From assembly GCA_034104265.1 (NCBI GenBank), contig JAXEEE010000144.1:15725-79724 (forward strand): a DNA stretch of 64,000 bases, given 5' to 3'. Positions 44,652 through 53,680 of this stretch are shown here, piece after piece. The notes under the pieces are model-generated. The model was not told where the DNA came from. It saw only the letters and a program-made list of their open reading frames with translations, and did not search any database. The translations under genes were made by a program, and so were the position numbers. Every line of letters begins with the position of its first letter. The stretch's first letter is position 1. Source of the DNA: UBA11524 sp034104265 (GTDB lineage: Bacteria > Bacillota > Clostridia > Christensenellales > Aristaeellaceae).

Positions 44652-45467
44652 ATGAAGTATCTTCTTCGCGTTTTCGTCTGCCTTGCGCTGGCCTTCATGC
44701 TGCTTGCATCCACCGCGCTGGCCGCGCCCCGCTACCCTGCCAGCCAGGGCAGCGTCACCGACGCCGCCGCCGTACTGAACGCCTCGGTGGTCACCGACCT
44801 GACCAAGGCCTCCGAGCGGCTGCAGAAGGCCGCCGGTGTGACCCTGACCGTGGCCACGGTGGACTTCCTGGACGGCGCGTCCCTGCAGAGCTACGGCGAG
44901 GGCCTGCGCGCTGCCTGGGGCCTGGGGGACGAGGATCTGCTGCTGCTCCTGTGCGTGGGCGAGGACAAGTTCGGCCTGTTCCCCGGCGATGACGTGACCG
45001 ACCGCCTGCCCTCCGCCACCCAGCAGAAGCTGCTCAGCGCGTACCTGGAAGGCCCCTTCCTCCGCCAGGACTACGATGGGGCGGTACGGGCCTTTGTCCC
45101 TGCGCTGATCACGGAATGCGCCAAGGCATGGCGCACGGAGGTGGATCTGTCCGGGCTGCTGGGCACCCCCACGGCCACCGCTGCGCCCCTGAGCGTGGAG
45201 GACTGGCTGACGCGCCGGGGTGACGAGCCCGAGGCCACCGAATCCCCCGCCCGCCGGGTCACCGAGGAGGACGAGGACTCCGGCCTGAGCCTGGGCAAGG
45301 TGATCCTGACGGTGTTCCTGCTGATGATTATCTTCGGCAACCGGGGCCATCGCCGCGGGCGCGGGCGCGGACGGTGGGACGACCGCCGCGGCTGCGGATG
45401 CGGCTGCATGCCCTTCAGCTCCATCCTGGCTGCGCTGGGACTGTGGAAGCTGTGGGACCACGACTGA
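44652..45467 (+). CDS. TPM-domain membrane protein
   Basis: About 271 aa. Signal peptide (cleavage after ALA), then a TPM domain at about 25-150 (TDAAAVLNASVVTDLTKASE, VATVDFLDG, DEDLLLLLCVGEDKFGL), a linker, a membrane segment (about 215-232) and a basic, Gly/Arg/Cys-rich tail. TPM proteins are membrane-associated, some phosphatase-like, and commonly paired with LemA. ATG 44652 follows AAAGGAGGCG. Last gene of the operon before a terminator pair. Confidence 0.8.
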   Translation: MKYLLRVFVCLALAFMLLASTALAAPRYPASQGSVTDAAAVLNASVVTDLTKASERLQKAAGVTLTVATVDFLDGASLQSYGEGLRAAWGLGDEDLLLLLCVGEDKFGLFPGDDVTDRLPSATQQKLLSAYLEGPFLRQDYDGAVRAFVPALITECAKAWRTEVDLSGLLGTPTATAAPLSVEDWLTRRGDEPEATESPARRVTEEDEDSGLSLGKVILTVFLLMIIFGNRGHRRGRGRGRWDDRRGCGCGCMPFSSILAALGLWKLWDHD

Positions 45468-45474
45468 TTTTCCC

Positions 45475-45535
45475 GCCCGGCAGGCATGCAATATGGCCTG
45501 CCGGGCTCCCGTTGTGTCCGCGGGAGTCTTTTCCC
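45475..45535 (+). terminator. Tandem terminator hairpins
   Basis: GCCCGGCAGGC/GCCTGCCGGGC (45475-45506) is followed by CTCCCG/CGGGAG then TCTTTT. They end the xpaC-telA operon. Confidence 0.8.
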
Positions 45536-45573
45536 GCCGGGAATCGTTCTACTCATGGAAGGAGGCGCGCGTC

Positions 45574-46239
45574 ATGCGGGTCATTGGTCTGACCGGCGGC
45601 ATTGCCTGCGGCAAGAGCAACGTCAGCGACACGCTGCGTCAGCTTGGCGCAGTGATCATCGACGGGGACGTGCTGTCCCGGGCGCTGACACAGCCCGGGG
45701 GCGAGGCGCTGCCCGCCATCCGCGAGGCTTTCGGCGACGGGGTGTTTCATCCCGACGGCACGCTTGACCGCCGGGCGCTGGGCGCGGTGGTCTTTGGCGA
45801 TGACGAAAAGCGCGCCGCCCTGGACGGCATCATGCAGCCCATGCTGCGCAAGCTGATCCTCCGCCGCATGGACGAGGCCCGGCAGCGCGGCGCGGCCCTG
45901 TGCGTGCTGGACATGCCCCTGCTCTATGAGGCGGGGCTGGACGCATTGTGCCAGCGGGTGTGGTGCGTGTACATCCCCCGGGAGACGCAGATCGAACGGC
46001 TGATGGCGCGGGACGGCTTCACCCGGGAGGAGGCCGAGGCCCGGCTGCGCAGCCAGCTTCCCGCCCTGGAAAAAGCCCGGCGGGCGCAGGTGGTCATTGA
46101 CACCAGCGGCTCTATCGGCTACACTAAAGCCATGATCCCGCCCCTGTACGCCCAGGAGCTTGGGCTCAGCGACGTCCCTGACGAAGGAGGACCCCATGGA
46201 GAATCCCCAGACGCCCATCCAGCGCCATCGGCGCGCTGA
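45574..46239 (+). CDS. coaE: Dephospho-CoA kinase
   Basis: 221 aa. Walker A GLTGGIACGKS at the N-terminus and the DMPLLYEAG and RLMARDGF segments identify CoaE, which phosphorylates dephospho-CoA in the last step of CoA synthesis. ATG 45574 follows GGAAGGAGG. The 3' end overlaps the lytic transglycosylase gene by 44 nt, so the final residues (PHGESPDAHPAPSAR) are a non-conserved tail. Confidence 0.93.
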   Translation: MRVIGLTGGIACGKSNVSDTLRQLGAVIIDGDVLSRALTQPGGEALPAIREAFGDGVFHPDGTLDRRALGAVVFGDDEKRAALDGIMQPMLRKLILRRMDEARQRGAALCVLDMPLLYEAGLDALCQRVWCVYIPRETQIERLMARDGFTREEAEARLRSQLPALEKARRAQVVIDTSGSIGYTKAMIPPLYAQELGLSDVPDEGGPHGESPDAHPAPSAR

Positions 46240-47167
46240 GCGATATCAGCAACAGGACGCGGCCCCTTACGCCCCGTCCCCTGCCACCGAATTTGCACCT
46301 GCCCCGGCTTATCAGCGCACGCCCCGCTCCGCACGGAACGCTGCGCCTGTGACTGCCGAAGCCTCTGCCACCCGCCTGGCTCCGCCGCCCCTGTTCACCC
46401 AGGAGGACGCGCCGCCTGCCATGGCCCGGCCCAAGCGCCCCGCCCCCACGCCGGAGAAGCGGCGCAAAGCGGGCTACCGCATGCCCTGGTGGATCACCGC
46501 ATGCATCGTGGGGCTGATGTTTGTCTCCCTGGCGCTGCTGGCCGCCCAGAACATGATGCAGGCTTACCTGACCCAGCGTCAGCAGGAGCGGGAGGCCGCC
46601 TATCAGGCGGTAGTGGACGCCCACCCCATGTACTACACCGACCTGATTGCCCGCTACGCGGAGGAGTACAACCTGCGTCCAGCCTTTGTCACCGCCATCA
46701 TCCTGAACGAAAGCTCCTTCCGCACGGACGCCGAGTCCAACGTGGGGGCACGGGGCCTGATGCAGCTGATGCCCGACACCGCCGAGTGGATCGCGGGCAA
46801 GCTGGATGTGAGCGGCTACAGCTTCGAGCGCATGTATGACGCGGAGAGCAACATCCGCTTCGGCACCTGGTACCTGAACTATCTGTCGAAGCTGTTCCGG
46901 GGGGATCCGGTGGCGGTGGCCTGCGCCTATCACGCAGGGCAGAGCACCGTGGCCTCCTGGCTGAGCGACAGGAGCATTTCCCCCGACGGCATAACCCTTC
47001 CCCTGGAGAATCTGCCCAACGGCCCCACGAAAACCTACGCAGGGAGAGTGACGCAGGATTATGGCATTTATGACGCGCTTTACTTCCATGTTTTCAACCA
47101 GGACCCTGAGGAGCGTGGCGGCACTGGGTCTGTGTCTGTGTCTGCTGACCTGTCTGCCCGCCGCTGA
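46196..47167 (+). CDS. Membrane-anchored SLT lytic transglycosylase
   Basis: 323 aa. A disordered Pro/Ala-rich N-terminus, a membrane segment at about 95-118, then the SLT domain: AEEYNLRPAFVTAIILNESSFR with catalytic E172, GLMQLMPDTAEW, and AYHAGQSTV. It cleaves peptidoglycan non-hydrolytically at the outer face of the membrane. ATG follows GAAGGAGG. Both ends overlap neighbours: 44 nt with coaE and 107 nt with the downstream binding protein gene. Confidence 0.9.
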   Translation: MENPQTPIQRHRRAERYQQQDAAPYAPSPATEFAPAPAYQRTPRSARNAAPVTAEASATRLAPPPLFTQEDAPPAMARPKRPAPTPEKRRKAGYRMPWWITACIVGLMFVSLALLAAQNMMQAYLTQRQQEREAAYQAVVDAHPMYYTDLIARYAEEYNLRPAFVTAIILNESSFRTDAESNVGARGLMQLMPDTAEWIAGKLDVSGYSFERMYDAESNIRFGTWYLNYLSKLFRGDPVAVACAYHAGQSTVASWLSDRSISPDGITLPLENLPNGPTKTYAGRVTQDYGIYDALYFHVFNQDPEERGGTGSVSVSADLSARR

Positions 47168-48659
47168 GGCCAGCAACGTGGAGGACAGCCTGGTGGTGGG
47201 CATTCAGTCCACCAAGACCACGGCCATCCGTCCGCTGGATCCCCAGGAGCGGGACATGATGAGCATCTACGACCTGCTCTACGACAGCCTGGTCACCATC
47301 GATGACAACTACCTCCCCCAGCCCGGCCTGGCCGAAAGCTGGGAGGAGAGCGGCAGCGGCAAGACCTGGACCTTCCACCTGCGGGAGAACGTGACCTTCT
47401 CCGACGGCACGCCCCTGACCGCAAACGACGTGGTGGCCACCGCCCAGTACATCCTCCGCCGTGCCCAGGACGAGAACTCCTCCGACAAGGGCTTCTATGC
47501 GAACCTGAACTACTTCGTCTCCAGCATTTCCGCCAAGGATGATTCCACCGTGGTGGTCAAGGCCGCCCGCAAGTACTGGGGACTGCTCTATGCCATGACC
47601 TTCCCGGTGCTCCCTGCCGAGTATGTGGAGAGCGACAATCCTCCCGGCACCGGCGCGTATGTGGTCTCCACCTTTGAGCCGGCCAACTACCTGTGGCTGC
47701 AGGCCAACACCAACTGGTGGCAGACCCAGCCCCAGGTCAGGGAAATCATGGTGGTGTGCCACAACACCCCCGGCGACGTGATCGAAAGCTACGAATACGC
47801 CCGGGTGGACGCCTGCTTCACCCGTTCCATCTCCGCCGCCCAGTACAAGAGCGGCACCACCTCCCTGGCCCTCGATTACCGCACCAACCAGCTGGAGGTG
47901 CTGCTGATGAACCACTCAGCCGCGCCCCTCAACTCCATCAACGTGCGCAAGGCCATCCGATACGCCATTGACGTGGACAAGATCGCCTCCACCGTGTACA
48001 TGGGCATGGTGGAGCGCACCGACACCCCCGCCATCCCCGGCACCTGGATGTACAACAACGCCCTTGACGCCTACTTTGTCACCGACCTGGACGCCGCCCG
48101 GGCGCTCCTGGCGGAGGACGGCTGGGAGGACAGCAACGAGGACGGCTACCTGGACAAGGTCAACGACAAGGGCGAGCTGCAGACGCTTTCGCTGACGCTG
48201 CGGGTCTATGAGGAGCCGGACAACAACGTCCGCCTGGAGGTGGCCGAGAGCATCGCCACCAGCCTGGCCGCCATCGGCATCAACTGCACCACCTCCACCG
48301 TCACCTTCGCCAACATGCAGTCCCGCCTGTCCGCCGGCTCCTATGAGCTGGCCCTGGCCGCCTACGCCATGGATCCCTGCCCGGACTGGGGCTTCATGCT
48401 CATGAGCGGCAACACCGGCAACTACACCCGCTACCGCTCCACCGAGATGACCGACCTGTGCAAGGATCTGCGCACCAAAACCGATCAGGGCAGCTACACC
48501 GACACGCTGTACAAGATCCAGACCAAGTTTGCCGAGGACTGCCCCTTCATCTGCCTGTACTACCGGGCGGGCTCGGTGCTGACACGCAGGATGTACACCA
48601 CCGTGCGCGACGTGCGGGAGTACGAGCTGCTGCGGGGCATCGACACCTTCCACGAATAA
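47061..48659 (+). CDS. Family-5 (peptide/nickel type) solute-binding protein
   Basis: 532 aa. N-terminal signal (hydrophobic ALGLCLCLLTC, with LLTC as a possible lipobox), then the OppA/DppA fold: IYDLLYDSLVTI, PQPGLAESWEESGSGKTWTFHLRENVTFSDGTP, and the conserved NVRKAIRYAIDVDKI segment. No permease or ATPase genes are adjacent, so the function in peptide uptake or signalling is uncertain. The start is uncertain: ATG 47061 or 47070, both within the preceding gene. Confidence 0.82.
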   Translation: MAFMTRFTSMFSTRTLRSVAALGLCLCLLTCLPAAEASNVEDSLVVGIQSTKTTAIRPLDPQERDMMSIYDLLYDSLVTIDDNYLPQPGLAESWEESGSGKTWTFHLRENVTFSDGTPLTANDVVATAQYILRRAQDENSSDKGFYANLNYFVSSISAKDDSTVVVKAARKYWGLLYAMTFPVLPAEYVESDNPPGTGAYVVSTFEPANYLWLQANTNWWQTQPQVREIMVVCHNTPGDVIESYEYARVDACFTRSISAAQYKSGTTSLALDYRTNQLEVLLMNHSAAPLNSINVRKAIRYAIDVDKIASTVYMGMVERTDTPAIPGTWMYNNALDAYFVTDLDAARALLAEDGWEDSNEDGYLDKVNDKGELQTLSLTLRVYEEPDNNVRLEVAESIATSLAAIGINCTTSTVTFANMQSRLSAGSYELALAAYAMDPCPDWGFMLMSGNTGNYTRYRSTEMTDLCKDLRTKTDQGSYTDTLYKIQTKFAEDCPFICLYYRAGSVLTRRMYTTVRDVREYELLRGIDTFHE

Positions 48660-48700
48660 GCGCGCAGGCGCGCCATCACACACGAAAAGGATGATAGCAC

Positions 48701-49645
48701 ATGGAATGGATTGAACTGACCATCCACACCACCACCGCAGGCGCGGATCTTGTCTCCGAGGCGCTGATGCAGGAGGGCGCCACCGGTACCATGGTGGAGG
48801 ACCGCGCGGATATCCCCGACCCCACCAAGCCCAACGGCATCTGGCAGATCATCGACCCCAAGCTGATCGAGGCCATGCCTGAGGACGTGCTGGTGCACGC
48901 CTGGTTTGAGCCGGACGCGTCCTTCGCCGACAAGCTGCAAGCCCTGCGGCTGCGCATGACGGAACTGGCGTCCTCCGCCGCCATGGACATGGGCACCCTG
49001 GACATCGGCACCGCCAACGTCCATGACGAGGACTGGTCGGAGGTGTGGAAGAAGTTCTACAAGCCCTTCCGCGCGGGCCATCATCTGGTGGTGAAGCCCA
49101 CCTGGGAGCTGTACGACGCCCAGCCCGGGGACAAGGTCATCGAAATCGACCCCGGCATGGCCTTTGGCAGCGGCACCCATGAGACCACCGGCATGTGCAT
49201 GGAGCTGCTGGAGGATGCCCTGCACGGCGCCGAGCGGGTGATCGACGTGGGCACGGGCAGCGGCATCCTGGCCATCGGCGCGGCGCTGCTGGGGGCGAAG
49301 GAAGTCACCGCCATCGACATCGACCCCATGGCCGTGAAGGTCGCCCGGGAGAACATTGAGCACAACGGCCTGCAGGACAAGGTGACTGCCCTGGAGGGCA
49401 ACCTGCTGGATCACCTGGACGTGATGTGCGACCTGTGCGTGGCCAACATCATTGCGGACGTGATCTGCATGTTCGCTGCGCCGCTGAACGACCACATTGT
49501 TCCCGGCGGGCTGTTCATCTGCTCCGGCATCATCAAGGAGCGGGAGCAGGATGTGGTGGACGCGCTGACCGCCGCCGACTACACCATCCTGGACATCCGC
49601 CGCAAGGGCGAGTGGGTGGCCATGCTGTCCCGGAGGCACGACTGA
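48701..49645 (+). CDS. prmA: Ribosomal protein L11 methyltransferase
   Basis: 314 aa. The PrmA N-terminal domain begins with EWIELTIHTTT and the SAM domain has IEIDPGMAFGSGTHETT and VIDVGTGSGILAIGA. It trimethylates L11. ATG follows AAAAGGATG. The stop overlaps the rsmE start (TGATG). Confidence 0.94.
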   Translation: MEWIELTIHTTTAGADLVSEALMQEGATGTMVEDRADIPDPTKPNGIWQIIDPKLIEAMPEDVLVHAWFEPDASFADKLQALRLRMTELASSAAMDMGTLDIGTANVHDEDWSEVWKKFYKPFRAGHHLVVKPTWELYDAQPGDKVIEIDPGMAFGSGTHETTGMCMELLEDALHGAERVIDVGTGSGILAIGAALLGAKEVTAIDIDPMAVKVARENIEHNGLQDKVTALEGNLLDHLDVMCDLCVANIIADVICMFAAPLNDHIVPGGLFICSGIIKEREQDVVDALTAADYTILDIRRKGEWVAMLSRRHD

Positions 49646-50379
49646 TGCACCGCTTTTATGCCGAGGGCGAGGTATCGCCCCAAAGCACGGCGTATTTGAG
49701 CGCCGAGGACGCCCGCCACGCCATCCGCGTTCTGCGGATGCAGCCCGGGGACAAGGCGGAGCTGTTCGCCGGCGGCCGACGCTATGCCGCGGAAATCGTC
49801 GCCATTGAGGGCGAGAGCGTCGCCTGCAGGGTCGTGGCGGAGCTGCCCTCCACCGAGGCCCGGCTGCGCATCACCCTGTACCAGGGCCTGCCCAAGGCCG
49901 ACAAGATGGAGCTGATCATCCAGAAGGCAGTGGAGCTGGGGGCGGAGCGGATTGTTCCCGTGGCCATGAGCCGCTGCGTGGTGCAGCTGAACGCCAAGGA
50001 TGGCGCGAAGAAGCAGGAGCGCTGGCAGAAGATCGCCCGGGAGGCCTGCAAGCAGTCGGGCCGGTGCCTGACCCCGGCGGTGGACGCGCCGGTTTCCTTC
50101 CGGCAGCTGACGAAGCTGCTGAATGCCCACGACGGGGCCATCGTCCCCTGGGAGGACGCCCGGGGCTACAGCCTGACGGCCTTTCACCGGGAGCACCCGG
50201 AGATCACGAATCTGGCGGTGGTCATCGGCCCGGAGGGCGGCATGTCCCCGGAGGAAGTAGCCGCCATGCAGCAGGCAGGCTGCCGGAGCGTGACCCTTGG
50301 CCCCCGCATCCTGCGCACGGAGACGGCGGGGCTGTGCGCCCTGAGCGCGCTGATGTGCCTGTACGGCGAGATGGAGTGA
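49645..50379 (+). CDS. rsmE: 16S rRNA (uracil1498-N3)-methyltransferase
   Basis: 244 aa SPOUT-class enzyme that methylates U1498 of 16S rRNA. KADKMELIIQKAVELGAERIVP and the knot segment VVIGPEGGMSPEEV are family signatures. Overlaps the prmA stop by one base. prmA-rsmE-mtaB is a common Firmicute order. Confidence 0.94.
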   Translation: MHRFYAEGEVSPQSTAYLSAEDARHAIRVLRMQPGDKAELFAGGRRYAAEIVAIEGESVACRVVAELPSTEARLRITLYQGLPKADKMELIIQKAVELGAERIVPVAMSRCVVQLNAKDGAKKQERWQKIAREACKQSGRCLTPAVDAPVSFRQLTKLLNAHDGAIVPWEDARGYSLTAFHREHPEITNLAVVIGPEGGMSPEEVAAMQQAGCRSVTLGPRILRTETAGLCALSALMCLYGEME

Positions 50380-50388
50380 GAGAATACC

Positions 50389-51687
50389 GTGAATACTGTT
50401 GCTTTCCACACCCTTGGGTGCAAGGTGAACCAGTACGACACCCAGGCCATGCTGGAGCTGTTCCGGGCAGCGGGGTATGCCGTTGTGCCCTTCCAGGGCG
50501 AGGCGGACGTGTATGTGGTGAACACCTGCACCGTCACCGGCACGGGGGACAAGAAGTCCCTGCAAATCGCCCGTCGGCTGCGGCGGGAGCATCCCCTGAG
50601 CGAGGTGATCCTGTGCGGCTGCCTGGCCCAGCGCAAGGGCGAGGAGCTGCTCTCCACCGGCGCGCGGCTGATCCTTGGCACCCAGCGGCGGAGCGAAGTG
50701 GTCACGCTGCTGGAGAAGGCTGTGCGGGAGAACGTGCAGCTGTGCGCCGTGGACGAGCTGACCACCGAGTCCCCCTTCGAGAACCTGACCATCACCGACC
50801 AGGAGGATCACACCCGGGCCATCCTGAAGATCCAGGAGGGCTGCAACAACCGCTGCACCTACTGCATCATCCCCAGCGTGCGGGGGCCCATCCGCAGCCG
50901 TCCGCTGGAGGAGATTGACCAAGAGGCCCGGCGTCTTGCGGAAGCCGGCTTCACGGAGCTGGTGCTGACAGGCATCCACCTGTCCAGCTACGGCAGGGAT
51001 TTGAAGGACGGCTCCACCCTGCTGGACGCCATCGCCCGGGTGCAGGCGGTGGAGGGCGTGCGGCGCATCCGCCTGGGCAGCCTGGAGCCCACCATCGCCA
51101 CCCCGGCCTTTGCCGAGGCTTTGGGGCAGATGGACAAGGTCTGCCCCCAGTTCCACCTGGCGCTGCAGTCCGGCAGCGATACGGTGCTGGCCCGCATGGC
51201 CCGCCGCTACAACACCCGCATGTACCTGGCAGCGGTGGACAACCTGCGGGCCGTGTTCCCCCACGCGGCCTTCACCACCGACGTGCTCACCGGCTTCCCC
51301 GGAGAGACGGAGGAGGAGTATGAGCAGACCCGGCAGATGATCCGCACCGTGGGGTACGCGAAGATCCACGTGTTCCCCTACTCCCCCAGGGAGGGGACGA
51401 AGGCCGCCGTGATGCCCGGTCAGCTGACCACAGCCCTCAAGGAGCAGCGGGCCCGGGAGCTGATCGCCCTGGGCGAGGAAACGGCCCGGGCCTACCGGGA
51501 GAGCTGGCTGGGCCTGACCGCGCCGGTGCTGCTGGAGGAGCGCACGGAAGACGGCTGGGTGGGCTATACGCCGGAGTACATCCAGGTGACGTTGCCCGAC
51601 TGCCCCGCCTGCCGCCAGGGCCTGCTTCTGGACGTGCGGCTCACCGCCCTGCGGGACGAGGGCATGGCCGGAGAAATTTTCTGCTGA
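50389..51687 (+). CDS. mtaB: tRNA t6A37 methylthiotransferase
   Basis: 432 aa radical SAM enzyme (RimO/MiaB class) that thiomethylates t6A37. The N-terminal domain reads HTLGCKVNQYDTQ with cysteines for one cluster, the radical SAM motif is C-NNR-C-TY-C, and a TRAM-like C-terminal part follows. Start GTG 50389 after GGAGTGAGAG. Confidence 0.93.
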   Translation: MNTVAFHTLGCKVNQYDTQAMLELFRAAGYAVVPFQGEADVYVVNTCTVTGTGDKKSLQIARRLRREHPLSEVILCGCLAQRKGEELLSTGARLILGTQRRSEVVTLLEKAVRENVQLCAVDELTTESPFENLTITDQEDHTRAILKIQEGCNNRCTYCIIPSVRGPIRSRPLEEIDQEARRLAEAGFTELVLTGIHLSSYGRDLKDGSTLLDAIARVQAVEGVRRIRLGSLEPTIATPAFAEALGQMDKVCPQFHLALQSGSDTVLARMARRYNTRMYLAAVDNLRAVFPHAAFTTDVLTGFPGETEEEYEQTRQMIRTVGYAKIHVFPYSPREGTKAAVMPGQLTTALKEQRARELIALGEETARAYRESWLGLTAPVLLEERTEDGWVGYTPEYIQVTLPDCPACRQGLLLDVRLTALRDEGMAGEIFC

Positions 51688-51742
51688 CAACGGATGAAAG
51701 AGAGCATCCGGATCGTCATATAGAATGAAAGGATGTTGAACC

Positions 51743-52087
51743 ATGGAAAACTGCCTGTTCTGCAAGATCATCGCCGGCGATATTCCTTCCACCAGGGTGT
51801 ATGAGGACGAGATGGTTTACGCCTTCCGGGACATCAACCCCCAGGCCCCCACCCATGTGCTGGTGGTGCCCAAGACCCACGTGGCCGACGTGGCCGATAC
51901 CGACAGCCTGGACGATGCCGCGCTGGCCGCCTGCATCCGCGCCTGCAAAAAGGTCGCCGTCCAGGAGGGGCTGACGGAGCGGGGCTTCCGCGTGGTCAGC
52001 AACTGCGGCGAGGACGCCTGCCAGTCCGTGCGTCACCTGCACTTTCACGTGCTGGGCGGGCGGAAGATGGGCGAAAACATGGCCTGA
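51743..52087 (+). CDS. HIT-family hydrolase
   Basis: 114 aa, a complete Hint/PKCI-type histidine triad protein: CLFCKIIAGDIPS at the N-terminus and the catalytic HLHFHVLGG triad near the end. Such enzymes hydrolyse AMP-lysine or adenosine phosphoramidates. ATG follows GAAAGGATG. Confidence 0.93.
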   Translation: MENCLFCKIIAGDIPSTRVYEDEMVYAFRDINPQAPTHVLVVPKTHVADVADTDSLDDAALAACIRACKKVAVQEGLTERGFRVVSNCGEDACQSVRHLHFHVLGGRKMGENMA

Positions 52088-52154
52088 CAGCCTCATTTGC
52101 GGCAGGGGAAATACGATTTCTCACAATTTTGTTGAGAAAAATGAAATTTTCCCA

Positions 52155-52183
52155 TTGACGCAGGCCCCGAAAGGCGATATAAT
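52155..52183 (+). promoter_or_regulatory. Sigma-A promoter of rpsU
   Basis: TTGACG (52155-52160), 17-bp spacer, TATAAT (52178-52183). Confidence 0.88.
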
Positions 52184-52256
52184 AGCAATACGGTTCGCCA
52201 TCCGTCCGTCTTAGCCGGCTGATGTCAAGGCGAGATGAGCGAGAGGAGGGATAACA

Positions 52257-52430
52257 GTGTCCGAGGTACGCGTCCGCGAGAACGAATCTCTGGAGAGTGC
52301 TCTGAAGCGCTTTAAGCGTCAGTGCGCCCGCGCAGGCGTCATTCAGGAGGTTCGCAAGCGCGAGCATTATGAGAAGCCCAGCGTCAAGCGCAAGAAGAAA
52401 GCAGAGGCTGCACGCAAGCGCAAGTACTGA
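52257..52430 (+). CDS. rpsU: 30S ribosomal protein S21
   Basis: 57 aa, highly basic: MSEVRVRENESLESALKRF at the start, AGVIQEVRKREHYEKPS in the middle and a Lys/Arg tail. Start is GTG 52257 after GAGAGGAGGG. Below usual length cut-offs but unmistakable. Preceded by a strong promoter and followed by a terminator. Confidence 0.95.
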   Translation: MSEVRVRENESLESALKRFKRQCARAGVIQEVRKREHYEKPSVKRKKKAEAARKRKY

Positions 52431-52444
52431 TTTTCGTCGAACGT

Positions 52445-52480
52445 CCCTTCCTGTCTCCGGACAGGAAGGGTTTTCTTTTT
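52445..52480 (+). terminator. Terminator after rpsU
   Basis: CCCTTCCTGT (52445-52454) pairs perfectly with ACAGGAAGGG (52461-52470), then TTTTCTTTTT. Confidence 0.95.
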
Positions 52481-52525
52481 CTTCGCCATTCATGGGTATT
52501 CTCGGAATTTTCACGTTTTTTTCTC

Positions 52526-52554
52526 TTGCGGATTGCGTCCGCATTTGTTATACT
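52526..52554 (+). promoter_or_regulatory. Promoter of the methylase-like gene
   Basis: TTGCGG (52526-52531), 17-bp spacer, TATACT (52549-52554). Transcription would start near 52561, leaving a leader of about 20 nt. Confidence 0.75.
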
Positions 52555-52580
52555 ACATTTATCAATATGTTTTGGGTAGG

Positions 52581-53609
52581 ATGAAGCAGAATATGGTCTA
52601 TCTTTTCCAGTTGCTCCCCCATGCAAACATTCGTTATCAGGCATCTCAGGATCATCTCGGCACATCTGAACTGGCCTGTTTGCTGCACGCGCTGGGGCTG
52701 TCCGGCGCAGAGGTTTCGCCTGTGCGCGTGGGCGGCGCGGCCTTTTTGTCCTTCACCGCCCCCGAGCTGACGCCCGCCCAGCTGGCCCATTTGGCCCGGC
52801 ACAGCGCCATGCTGCTCATGTGTGTGCGCGAGGAGAGCAATCTGCTGCGTCCCCTGGAAGTGCCCCGGCCCGGCTACCTCCCCCGGGATCTGGCGGAGGT
52901 GCTCAAGTACAAGGGCAAAACCAGCGCGGTCTTCACCGCCATGATGATCAACCTGGCCCTGACCGCCAGCGACTTCTTCCTGCAGGAGGCTCCCGTCACG
53001 GTGCTGGATCCCCTGTGCGGGCGGGGCACCACCTGCTTCTGCGCGCTGCAGCAGGGCATGAACGCCGTGGGCCTGGATCTGGATCGCCGGGATCTGAAGG
53101 AGGCCGCCGATTATTTCAGCCGCTACCTGCAGTATCACAAGCTGAAGCACGGCCTGCAGCAGTCCTCCCGCACGGTGCGCAAATCCGCCGTGCCCGAGGC
53201 CGTCTACACCCTGGCGGACACCCGGGAGCATTATCAGCAGGGGGATGTTCGCACCCTGCGCCTGCTGCAGGGCGACACCGGGCTCACGGGCGAGCTGATG
53301 CGCAAGACCCCCGCCCACATCCTGGTGGCCGACCTGCCCTACGGTATCCAGCATGCCCCCCAGGACGGCCGCAAGCCGGAGAGCTTCACCGCCATGCTGC
53401 GCCGGGTGCTGCCCGCCTGGCGGGACGCACTGAAGCCGGGTGGCGCTGCCGCCGTCAGCTTCAACACGCTGACGCTGCCCCGCAAGACCCTGATGGAGCT
53501 GATGGAGGGCGCAGGCTTCCGTGTGCTGACGGATGCGCCCTATGCAGACTTTGAGCACTTCGTGGAGCAAGCCGTTACCCGCGACGTCGTGGTCGCGCGG
53601 AGGGAATAA
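52581..53609 (+). CDS. Putative RNA (N2-guanine or TRM11-like) methyltransferase
   Basis: About 342 aa. A SAM-binding domain of the UPF0020 class: VLDPLCGRGTTCFCAL (motif I), LDLDRRD, and the catalytic motif ADLPYG in place of the usual N/D-PPY. The N-terminal 120 residues are not recognised. ATG 52581 is close to GGGTAGG; ATG 52593 is the alternative. The RNA target is unknown. Confidence 0.72.
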   Translation: MKQNMVYLFQLLPHANIRYQASQDHLGTSELACLLHALGLSGAEVSPVRVGGAAFLSFTAPELTPAQLAHLARHSAMLLMCVREESNLLRPLEVPRPGYLPRDLAEVLKYKGKTSAVFTAMMINLALTASDFFLQEAPVTVLDPLCGRGTTCFCALQQGMNAVGLDLDRRDLKEAADYFSRYLQYHKLKHGLQQSSRTVRKSAVPEAVYTLADTREHYQQGDVRTLRLLQGDTGLTGELMRKTPAHILVADLPYGIQHAPQDGRKPESFTAMLRRVLPAWRDALKPGGAAAVSFNTLTLPRKTLMELMEGAGFRVLTDAPYADFEHFVEQAVTRDVVVARRE

Positions 53610-53680
53610 TTTCCTCGAATGCCTCGTTCTATATTGTATACTGACCTTTCAACCGACCCATAAGTAGGAGGCAAATCACA

